From Actinobacteria bacterium UBA7422 (GTDB taxonomy: Bacteria > Actinomycetota > Actinomycetes > S36-B12), in NCBI GenBank assembly GCA_002469525.1, contig DKME01000054.1, positions 1 through 6,386 on the forward strand: 6,386 nt of DNA, in the 5' to 3' direction. The notes beneath the pieces are model-generated. The model searched no databases, was not told the DNA's origin, and was given only the letters and a program-made list of their open reading frames with translations. A program made the translations under genes and the position numbers. Below are positions 1 through 5,595 of the stretch, in pieces. The first letter of the stretch is position 1; the number at the start of each line of letters is the position of its first letter.

Positions 1-59
1 GGGAGTGGGGCCAGGTAATCAAATTTTTGGTTGTCGGACTCGAGCAATTGTTCGATCAT
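1..59 (-). CDS. Partial gene at left edge (5' end only), function unknown
   Basis: This is the first 19 complete codons, plus two bases of a Pro codon, of a gene that leaves the window at base 1. It begins MIEQLLESDN and continues through QKFDYLAPL. Its ATG (59-57) overlaps the TGA stop of the upstream oxidoreductase (58-56) in an ATGA arrangement, and a strong AGGAGG lies 7 bases before it, so the start is well supported and the two genes should be translationally coupled. By analogy with OoxA/HcnB-type operons it could be a partner of the oxidoreductase. However, the visible residues show neither the early GxGxxG of a D-amino-acid-oxidase-like (OoxB/HcnC) subunit nor a [2Fe-2S] cysteine motif. 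No function can be assigned from so little sequence. Confidence 0.75.
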   Translation of the reverse strand, partial: MIEQLLESDNQKFDYLAPL

Positions 60-1519
60 GATTGAGCCTCCTCGACAGGTGTGAAGAATTTATCGGACTC
101 AACCGAGGCGTCCGCGACACTACCTAGGGTTACCGGGCGAAGTGGGAAGCGTGGCGTGCTCAATGCGATTTGATCGACAGGGATTCCAGCATTTTCATGT
201 ATTCGATGCACAATCTGACGCTGGCAATTTCTCCCCTGGCACAGTCCCATGCCCGCTCGAGTCATTGCCTTAATGCTGTTGGTGTCTGCGCCAAATTGCA
301 TGGCGAGGTCAATATTGTCTAGTGTCACGCTTTCACAACGGCAAATAATTGTGTCCGGGGTAGCTAACCGATACGCACCCTCACCAAACTTGTACATCCG
401 CTTGGTCGCACCAACGAGTGCGCGCTTCTGCGTGATTTTCTTTCTTTCCCGGGCGATACCCTCATTGATCTCACGCACGGTAATTCCCTCGGTGCCATTG
501 GGTCTAAGTTCATGTATTGCACTCAGCGCGGCAATCTTTCCTTGAGACATTGCGACATAGACGCCTTCAACGCCGGCTCCGTCGCCTACGGCCCAGACAT
601 CAGGCGCCGTGGTTCTGCACTCCTCGTCAATGACAACGCACGGGCCACCGAGATCCTCGTTGACGGTAAATTCGCAACCGAAAAGCCGGAGTGTTTCTAT
701 CGATGGAACGAATCCGTACCCTAAACACAATGCGTCAGCTTCAATGGATTTTTCGGTGCCCGGAATTGGATTCCAGTCTGAGTCAACTGCTGCGTGGATA
801 ACCCTTTCCACCCGCTCGTGGCCTTCCGCGCGCACCACAATACGACGGTAATTCACGTCAATGCGATGCTTGAAAATCTGAGCCCGGTATTTGGCGGCAT
901 CTCTGAGCAAATGAAGATTGCCACGGTAGGCCTTTGCAACCTTCCACAGATCCCCTGCTCGTGGAGCCGGTCCCGCTTCGAGCAAGCTAATGACGTTGAT
1001 TCCTAGGTGCGCCAATTGGGCGGGGAATGCCAATGCAAGTGGCCCACTGCCTGCAAAAACTACTCGGGATCCAAAACTGATCCGCTGGCTCTTGGCTAAT
1101 GACTGGGCACCGCCAGCGGTGATAACTCCCGGCAGGGTCCAGCCGGGAAAAGAGACTGCTCGGTCGGCCGCACCTGCAGAGACAATGACTTTTGCCGCTG
1201 ACATTTCCTTTACGTGCTCACCTGCCAGCGAGTACATGATTGTGTGTGAATCGACGGATATAACGGTGCAGTCGGTCATGATGTTCGCGCCACTAGATTC
1301 TGCTGCTGCTATGAGTTTTGCACCTTTGTTGTAGTCAGAACCCATCCGTGCATCTTGGGCGTCAACGTGAAAACCTTTGCCCATCCTCTTGTATATCTGG
1401 CCACCAAGCGTCGCTCGCTCTTCCAAGATGGCTACCCGGAGGCCTGCATTGGACGCAACAATCGCGGCAGCAAGGCCGCCAGGCCCACCACCGATTACCG
1501 CGACGTCAACGTCCGTCAT
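56..1519 (-). CDS. FAD/NAD(P)-dependent oxidoreductase with BFD-like [2Fe-2S] domain (opine oxidase subunit A / HcnB-like)
   Basis: This is a 487-residue flavoprotein of the pyridine-nucleotide-disulphide oxidoreductase fold. It has an N-terminal dinucleotide motif GGGPGG (10-15), a second Rossmann motif GSGPLA (157-162), and the FAD-contacting PDVWAVGDGAG (306-316). A C-terminal BFD-like [2Fe-2S] domain has ligands Cys393, Cys395, Cys427 and Cys432 (CxC, then CxxxxC), and RFPLRPV follows near the C-terminus. This architecture and length match the OoxA/NoxA (opine oxidase) and HcnB subunits, which work with a D-amino-acid-oxidase-like partner to oxidise amino acids or N-substituted amino acids. 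Start: ATG at 1519, with AAAGGAG 12 bases upstream (a long spacing). It follows the receptor gene across a hairpin and overlaps the next gene by ATGA. The cytoplasmic location and redox role are well supported; the substrate is unknown. Confidence 0.9.
   Translation of the reverse strand: MTDVDVAVIGGGPGGLAAAIVASNAGLRVAILEERATLGGQIYKRMGKGFHVDAQDARMGSDYNKGAKLIAAAESSGANIMTDCTVISVDSHTIMYSLAGEHVKEMSAAKVIVSAGAADRAVSFPGWTLPGVITAGGAQSLAKSQRISFGSRVVFAGSGPLALAFPAQLAHLGINVISLLEAGPAPRAGDLWKVAKAYRGNLHLLRDAAKYRAQIFKHRIDVNYRRIVVRAEGHERVERVIHAAVDSDWNPIPGTEKSIEADALCLGYGFVPSIETLRLFGCEFTVNEDLGGPCVVIDEECRTTAPDVWAVGDGAGVEGVYVAMSQGKIAALSAIHELRPNGTEGITVREINEGIARERKKITQKRALVGATKRMYKFGEGAYRLATPDTIICRCESVTLDNIDLAMQFGADTNSIKAMTRAGMGLCQGRNCQRQIVHRIHENAGIPVDQIALSTPRFPLRPVTLGSVADASVESDKFFTPVEEAQS
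67..72 (-). promoter_or_regulatory. Strong ribosome binding site of the left-edge gene
   Basis: The minus strand reads AGGAGG, a perfect anti-16S match, 7 bases before the ATG at 59-57. It lies inside the last codons of the oxidoreductase gene. It is the main evidence that the ATGA overlap is a true start and that the downstream protein is made at a level comparable with its neighbour. Confidence 0.75.
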
Positions 1520-1575
1520 GATCCTGTTCTACTCCTTTGTCTACTGCACGCAACTTGGATGTCTGCCCTGACCGA

Positions 1576-1611
1576 ACAGGCTGCGGGTGAGTTCCCTCAC
1601 CCGCAGCCTGT
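1576..1611 (-). terminator. Perfect 16-bp hairpin with GGAA tetraloop between receptor and oxidoreductase genes
   Basis: The arms ACAGGCTGCGGGTGAG and CTCACCCGCAGCCTGT pair without mismatch around a 4-base loop. In the minus-strand RNA the loop is GGAA, a stabilising GNRA tetraloop; on the other strand it is UUCC. This suggests the minus transcript is the functional one. The hairpin starts 44 bases after the receptor stop and ends 56 bases before the oxidoreductase ATG. No T-run follows on either strand, so it is not a classical intrinsic terminator. It could be a U-less actinobacterial terminator, a partial terminator, or a 3'-end-stabilising structure that keeps receptor mRNA in excess over the enzyme genes. 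The rest of 1520-1655 shows no other feature except the ribosome binding site at 1532-1538. Confidence 0.7.
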
Positions 1612-1655
1612 CTATTCGCAGAACTAGCGCACTAACTACTCGAGATTGCTATCAA

Positions 1656-2555
1656 TTACGAGCATGTCTGGGGAAGCGCGGGCATGATTCCACCCTGTTC
1701 TGTTTCGTAGGTCTCAGCTAGCAAGCCGGATCCCTGAGCATCGCACAACCATGTGTTGAGGTAGTCCGCAAGAGCGGTGTTTCCCTTCTGGACTGCATAC
1801 GATCCATATTGCAAACTCAATGGTTCAGTATCTACGCGCTCCAACTGATCTGGGTTGGCGGAGTTGAATTGATCAAAGAGGTAGCTCTCCACAACAATTG
1901 CGTTTGCTCGACCTGTTGCCACTTCAAGGAAGGCACCGGTCTGGTCAGGCATTTCCACCAATGTTGCATTGGGGAACTGCTCACCGATCAACTTCGCTGC
2001 GGTAGAACCCTGCAATGCGGAGATCTTGAAATCTGCGCTGTTCCAGTCTTCAAGATTCGTGGATGGATTCGAGCCTGCGCCCGCAACAAGAATCTGAGCA
2101 TAAGGAACGTATTCACGAGTAAAGTCAATCGACTCTGCCCGCTCTGGGGTGTTACTCAATCCCACAGAAACCATGTCGAATTGGCCAGCCTGAAGGCCTG
2201 GAATAAGTCCCGTGAAATCAAGGTCTTGAATCTCGAGTTCAACACCCATGTCCTCTGCAAGCAACTCAAGCAGGGCTACGTCATAACCTGCAGGCTCGCC
2301 CGCATCATCGCGGTACATCTGTGGCTTAAATTGAAGGGTCATTCCAACATTGAGTACATTGGGGTCGGCGAGTCCAAGGTCAACAGCAGTTTCCGCTGCA
2401 GACTCTTCTGCTTCAACTTCTGCCATTGTTTCTTCGGCCGTTACCTCGGCGGTTTCATCGGCTGCTGTGTCATCCGATGAACTACTGCAAGCCGTGAGGG
2501 TCAGTGCGACAACGGCACCGACAGCCAGGCTCTTGAGTCCAAATCCTCTTTTCAT
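1656..2555 (-). CDS. Lipoprotein solute-binding protein of a polar amino acid/opine-type ABC transporter (SBP family 3)
   Basis: This is a 299-residue extracellular receptor from the ATG at 2555. It has a basic n-region (MKRGFGLK), a hydrophobic core, and a lipobox L20-T-A-C23, so it should be lipid-anchored at Cys23. Residues 24-60 are a low-complexity Ser/Asp then Ala/Thr/Glu linker. The family 3 fold follows: NVGMTLQFKPQ (69-79), GYDVALLELLAEDMGV (90-105), DFTGLIPGLQAGQFD (113-127), and SNTPERAESIDFT (134-146), in which Arg139 matches the carboxylate-binding Arg of amino-acid receptors. Cys271 and Cys298 could form a disulphide. A TTG at 2564 gives three more residues, but the ATG gives a cleaner signal peptide and neither has a good Shine-Dalgarno. 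It lies 49 bases after the permease stop. The ligand class (amino acid or opine) is inferred from the family. Confidence 0.92.
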   Translation of the reverse strand: MKRGFGLKSLAVGAVVALTLTACSSSSDDTAADETAEVTAEETMAEVEAEESAAETAVDLGLADPNVLNVGMTLQFKPQMYRDDAGEPAGYDVALLELLAEDMGVELEIQDLDFTGLIPGLQAGQFDMVSVGLSNTPERAESIDFTREYVPYAQILVAGAGSNPSTNLEDWNSADFKISALQGSTAAKLIGEQFPNATLVEMPDQTGAFLEVATGRANAIVVESYLFDQFNSANPDQLERVDTEPLSLQYGSYAVQKGNTALADYLNTWLCDAQGSGLLAETYETEQGGIMPALPQTCS

Positions 2556-2604
2556 TCTTTCCAACTTTCTCTTCGTTGAGTAGCATTTCCACTCATGTTT
2601 TTGA

Positions 2605-3387
2605 TTAGTTCTTTTCCGAGCTCACTGGTAGGGCAACCTCCTTACTGTGAATTAGAGAATTGATCCTTGCCGTGCGGCGAGAGGTAATTGTCAAGGCAAT
2701 GAGGCCCTTTGTTGGAGTCGACAGAACTTTTTCCAACGTCCTGAAAATGAAGTCCAGTCCAAAGGCCAAGAAGACGTAAATGATTGCAGCGGTTGTGAAG
2801 AGCACGAACGGCTGAAAAGTGATTGAGTTGATGTTCTGTGTCACCCGGACAATCTCTACCAGGCCGATCACTGTGAAGACGGAAGTGTCCTTGACCATTC
2901 CAATATACATATTTCCAATATTGGGTAATGCAATCTTTGTTGCCTGTGGCAGTTTTATGAAGAAGAACACCTTCGGCCTGGACATACCAAGCGCTAGGCC
3001 CGCCTCGCTCTGTCCCGGTGGCAGCGCCATGAGTGCCGACCTAAAGATTTCGGCGAAGAACGCCGAGTACAGCAAAGTTAACGCGATGACACCGGCTTGG
3101 AATGGCGTGAAGTTGTAGCCGGTCAGAAGTGACCAGCCGAAGTACACCCAAATAACGCTGACAAGTGCCGGTATCCCTCGGAAAATGTTGATGTAGGCGG
3201 CCGCGAAGAACGTAACTGGTTTGCGACCCATGCGGCCCAGTGCCAGCACAAGACCAAATGAGAGCGAAAGGATAAGAGCCACAATCGATACTTGCAAAGC
3301 AAGAACTGTTCCCCACCAAAAGAGATCTCGGTTTTCCCACACCAAGCCCCAGTCATAGGTCACTGCTGAAACGGATAAAGATTTCAC
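2605..3387 (-). CDS. ABC transporter permease, HisM/OccM-type polar amino acid family
   Basis: This is a 260-residue inner-membrane permease from the GTG at 3387. Hydrophobic segments lie near 25-50, 62-87, 95-120, 155-178 and 193-215. The cytoplasmic EAA loop that docks on the ATPase is at about 113-149, with key residues Glu128, Ala129 and Gly134 in the pattern EAGLALG, followed by KLPQA. The GTG overlaps the ATPase stop as GTGA and has GGGG 8 bases upstream. The in-frame ATG at 3429 would instead give 274 residues and a 46-base overlap, which is less likely. There is only one permease gene, so a homodimer is probable, unlike the paired OccQ/OccM subunits of opine importers. The tail after the last membrane segment (about 40 residues, polar and basic) seems long for the family. 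Confidence 0.92.
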   Translation of the reverse strand: MKSLSVSAVTYDWGLVWENRDLFWWGTVLALQVSIVALILSLSFGLVLALGRMGRKPVTFFAAAYINIFRGIPALVSVIWVYFGWSLLTGYNFTPFQAGVIALTLLYSAFFAEIFRSALMALPPGQSEAGLALGMSRPKVFFFIKLPQATKIALPNIGNMYIGMVKDTSVFTVIGLVEIVRVTQNINSITFQPFVLFTTAAIIYVFLAFGLDFIFRTLEKVLSTPTKGLIALTITSRRTARINSLIHSKEVALPVSSEKN

Positions 3388-4142
3388 AGCACCGACCCCA
3401 TAAATGCTCGGGTCCGGGGATGCGAACATTCGTCAAAGAAGGACTTACCGCCTGTTTCGACGACCAGACCCTCCTCCATGAAAACGTTGTGGTCTCCCAC
3501 TTCTCGGGCAAATCCCAATTCATGGGTGACCACGACCATTGTCATTCCGCCAACTGCCAATCTGCGCATTACCGCAAGCACTTCACCGACAAGCTCGGGA
3601 TCGAGTGCTGAAGTTGGTTCGTCAAAGAGCATCACCTCCGGATCAAGACTCAAGGCGCGAGCGATGGCGACACGTTGCTGTTGACCTCCAGACATTTGGG
3701 CTGGGAAACTTCCCGCCCATTTCAACAATCCCACGTCGCGTAGCGACTCGGCAGCTTTTTCTTCGGCGTCTTTTCGCGACAGTTTTCGAACAGAACGCAG
3801 CGGCAGCACAATGTTGTGCAATGCGGTCAAGTGCGGGAACAGGTTGAATTGCTGGAAAACCATTCCAATTGACCGGCGCAGATCTAACGCGCTTCCTCGC
3901 TGCGGTTTTGGAGTGCCTTCAATGCCCGGTCCGTACTCAACACCCTTGAACTTCACGGATCCAGAAGTGGGAACTTCAAGCAAATTTATTGAGCGCAACA
4001 CGGTTGATTTGCCAGATCCTGAAGGTCCGAAGAGAACGACATGCTCGCCTCTACTGACCGTGAGATCAATTCCGTGCAAAACCTCGTTGGTGCCAAAGGT
4101 CTTTCGGACGCCATGAAGCTCAACCATGGTGTCTCTTGCCAT
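3384..4142 (-). CDS. ABC transporter ATP-binding protein, polar amino acid family (HisP/GlnQ/OccP-like)
   Basis: This is a 252-residue ATPase that powers the importer, with every ABC motif intact: Walker A GPSGSGKST (39-47), Q-loop VFQQ (95-98), signature MSGGQQQ (150-156), Walker B VMLFDEP (170-176, catalytic Glu175), D-loop SALD (178-181) and H-loop His207. The sequence MVFQQFNLFPHLTALHN is typical of the amino-acid (HisP/GlnQ) subfamily. About 20 residues between the second strand and the Q-loop (roughly 69-88, Gly/Pro-rich) form a small insertion. Start: ATG at 4142 with AAGGTG 8 bases upstream. A GTG at 4169 would add nine residues, and the ATG at 4127 would remove five. It is the first gene of the probable operon, and its stop overlaps the permease start as GTGA. 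Confidence 0.94.
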   Translation of the reverse strand: MARDTMVELHGVRKTFGTNEVLHGIDLTVSRGEHVVLFGPSGSGKSTVLRSINLLEVPTSGSVKFKGVEYGPGIEGTPKPQRGSALDLRRSIGMVFQQFNLFPHLTALHNIVLPLRSVRKLSRKDAEEKAAESLRDVGLLKWAGSFPAQMSGGQQQRVAIARALSLDPEVMLFDEPTSALDPELVGEVLAVMRRLAVGGMTMVVVTHELGFAREVGDHNVFMEEGLVVETGGKSFFDECSHPRTRAFMGSVL

Positions 4143-4150
4143 GGCGTCTG

Positions 4151-4156
4151 CACCTT
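4151..4156 (-). promoter_or_regulatory. Ribosome binding site deciding the ATPase start
   Basis: The minus strand reads AAGGTG, with 8 bases to the ATG at 4142-4140. The competing in-frame GTG at 4169 has only a GGAG at 5 bases, and the ATG at 4127 has only a weak purine run, so 4142 is preferred. Confidence 0.5.
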
Positions 4157-4219
4157 GTCTCGCGTCCACTCACACTCCATGTTCGATCTAGGACGACCGT
4201 TAAGCCCGCCGTGTATTCG

Positions 4220-4290
4220 GTGCGACATGCGCACATAATTAGCGTATAGCGAACACCTTGCCCGACGCCGATCGACTATGTCAAGCGCTT
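4220..4290 (-). promoter_or_regulatory. Putative control region of the transport/oxidoreductase operon
   Basis: Within the 193 bases between the first SDR stop and the ATPase start there are two symmetric elements. One is the inverted repeat GTGCG-ACATG-CGCAC at 4220-4234. The other is the 8-bp palindrome AAGCGCTT at 4283-4290, a core common in LacI-family operators. The minus strand has TTGACA at 4284-4279 overlapping that palindrome, but no -10 lies 16-18 bases downstream. The best TA-rich blocks, TATACG (4248-4243) and TAATTA (4241-4236), are 30 bases or more away. If TAATTA is the -10, transcription would start near 4229, inside the inverted repeat, a good place for an operator. No regulator gene is in the window. 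This is inference from sequence pattern only. Confidence 0.3.
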
Positions 4291-4335
4291 TGGCACAGAC
4301 TTATCAGATTGTTATGTACTTTATTCTTGATGAAT

Positions 4336-5079
4336 TTAGGTGAGCCAACCACCATCGACGACCAATGTGTGGCCACAGATGTACTCCGCAGCATCAGATG
4401 CGAGGAAAACACAAGCAGATCCGATCTCTGCCGGTGTACCTAACCGACCGAGTGGAATTTTCGTTTGAGCCAGCCGCTCAAGGTCAGAGACCGAAGCCAG
4501 ACTTTCTGACAGTGGTGTTTGCACCGTGCCCGGAGCGACGCCATTGACTCGTACCCCAGTAGTAGCCACTTCCTTAGCTATTGCGCCAATCATTGAACGA
4601 ACAGCTCCCTTAGAGCTGTCATAAACCGTCATATGCCCGGTTGACGCGGTAAAGCTTGAAGTCGAAGCAATTGCGATCAAAGAACCGGAACCACGAGCAC
4701 TCATGCAACGAAAACCCGCTTGCAACGTGAAGAATGCTCCTCGAACGTTGACCGAATAGACCGTATCGAAGTCTGTCTCACTTACATTCTCAAAAGCAAT
4801 CTCGTGGGCTACTCCGGCATTGGCAACCACACAATCAAGTGGGAGCTCTTTATCTATTTGGTAAATTGCGTTTTGGAGATTTCCAACATCAGTGACATCT
4901 ATTTCAAGAGCCGTCGCGGTAAATCCTTCGCTCGTAAGTTCCTCAACACATCGATGCGCAGGAGAGGTTGCGGTATCTGCAATGATTACGTGGTATCCCG
5001 CTGATGCAAATGATCGCGCGATACCAGCGCCAATACCTTGCGCAGATCCGGTAATTAGTGCATTCTTTTTTCTGTTCAT
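4336..5079 (-). CDS. Classical short-chain dehydrogenase/reductase (SDR)
   Basis: This is a 247-residue cytoplasmic NAD(P)-dependent oxidoreductase with a complete classical SDR layout: TGSAQGIG (10-17), Asp35 at the end of the second strand (usually NAD-preferring), ANAG (86-89), catalytic Asn111, a Ser cluster at 139-142 before YDSSK (Tyr153, Lys157), VAPGTVQTP (181-189), and the C-terminal GHTLVVDGG. The likely reaction is interconversion of a hydroxyl and a keto group; the substrate is unknown. The ATG at 5079 gives the usual family N-terminus but has no clear Shine-Dalgarno. The GTG at 5109 adds ten residues and would suit a leaderless transcript from the putative promoter at 5116-5144. 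It is divergent from the SnoaL-like gene. No terminator is visible before the ATPase gene 193 bases downstream, so readthrough into the transporter operon is possible. Confidence 0.9.
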   Translation of the reverse strand: MNRKKNALITGSAQGIGAGIARSFASAGYHVIIADTATSPAHRCVEELTSEGFTATALEIDVTDVGNLQNAIYQIDKELPLDCVVANAGVAHEIAFENVSETDFDTVYSVNVRGAFFTLQAGFRCMSARGSGSLIAIASTSSFTASTGHMTVYDSSKGAVRSMIGAIAKEVATTGVRVNGVAPGTVQTPLSESLASVSDLERLAQTKIPLGRLGTPAEIGSACVFLASDAAEYICGHTLVVDGGWLT

Positions 5080-5115
5080 GTTGAAGGCCCAATCTTTCTT
5101 CGCAATCACATTGCA

Positions 5116-5144
5116 ACGGTAAGGAACTTGATGACACTATCCAA
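5116..5144 (-). promoter_or_regulatory. Putative promoter of the first SDR gene, possibly leaderless
   Basis: On the minus strand, TTGGAT (5144-5139) is followed after exactly 17 bases by TACCGT (5121-5116), which fits the TAnnnT -10 common in actinobacteria. A start 7 bases on falls at 5109, the first base of an in-frame GTG. The element overlaps the first codons and ribosome binding site of the divergent SnoaL-like gene, so transcription of the two genes could interfere. The match is moderate and unproven. Confidence 0.3.
5121..5126 (+). promoter_or_regulatory. Ribosome binding site deciding the SnoaL-like start
   Basis: AAGGAA lies 4-5 bases before the ATG at 5131. It favours that ATG over the in-frame TTG at 5128, which would be too close to the site. 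Confidence 0.5.
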
Positions 5145-5577
5145 TATTGAGAATGCATCACGGCTTTTCTCACTCTACTGCTGGTACTACGACTCTAACG
5201 ACATCGAAGGCATTGGATCAATTTTTGCTCAAGAGATACAGGTGGATTATGGTCCGGAATTTCCCACAGTCACCTCACGTGACGAACTATTGGAAAAAGT
5301 GGCTGACGCCAACGCAACTAGGTTCTTGACCACCAGCCATCATGTTTCCAATGTCATAGTCGTTCAGGAATCCGAGACTTCCCTGACAGCAAAGTGCTAT
5401 CTCTACGCCTGGCATCAATATCGTGATGGTTCACCCGATGGCGAACTATGGGGTCGCTATCACGCTGAATTCATTCAAGAGAATTCGCAATGGAAATTCC
5501 AGGCACTTCGGTTGCGTGCTGCGGGCACAGTGGACTTCCACAGAAGCAAGATGTATCCCATTGAAAGGATTCCATAA
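5131..5577 (+). CDS. SnoaL-like (NTF2-fold) protein, possible dehydratase/isomerase
   Basis: This is a 148-residue single-domain protein and the only plus-strand gene here. It matches the SnoaL-like 'domain 4' pattern: an N-terminal helix leading to WYYDSND (18-24), FAQEIQVDYG (32-41), the conserved TTSHHVSN (67-74), YLYAWHQYRDG (90-100), GRYHAEF (108-114) and a C-terminal WKFQALRLRA (121-130). Conserved His70/His71, Asp21, Asp24 and His95 line the cavity in this fold and could be catalytic. The family holds dehydratases, isomerases and cyclases as well as non-catalytic members, so the reaction is not predictable. The full length is typical of the family. Its start is about 50 bases from the divergent SDR, and it converges on the second SDR with an 18-base gap that shows no hairpin. 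Confidence 0.82.
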   Translation: MTLSNIENASRLFSLYCWYYDSNDIEGIGSIFAQEIQVDYGPEFPTVTSRDELLEKVADANATRFLTTSHHVSNVIVVQESETSLTAKCYLYAWHQYRDGSPDGELWGRYHAEFIQENSQWKFQALRLRAAGTVDFHRSKMYPIERIP

Positions 5578-5595
5578 CACTTTTCGGTTTGCCCT

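Noticed and set aside
249..1334. Several plus-strand open frames of 70-114 codons opposite the oxidoreductase gene
   Set aside because: All lie antisense to a full-length flavoprotein with intact motifs, show no domains, and overlap each other in different frames.
1809..2480. Long open frame (223 codons) on the plus strand opposite the receptor gene
   Set aside because: It is antisense to a clear SBP family 3 gene, has no recognisable domain, and has a composition (many Cys, His and Arg) typical of a shadow frame.
3041..3356. Minus-strand alternative frames of 77-99 codons within the permease gene
   Set aside because: They are same-strand shadow frames of a permease whose membrane segments and EAA loop are intact. 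There is no sign of a frameshift.
3986..4234. Minus-strand 82-codon frame overlapping the ATPase start region
   Set aside because: It is in a different frame from the ATPase, contains no motif, and ends inside the Walker A-encoding part of the real gene.
5578..5595. Possible bidirectional terminator between the convergent SnoaL-like and second SDR genes
   Set aside because: The 18-base gap contains a short T-rich run, but no inverted repeat could be found in it or at its edges.
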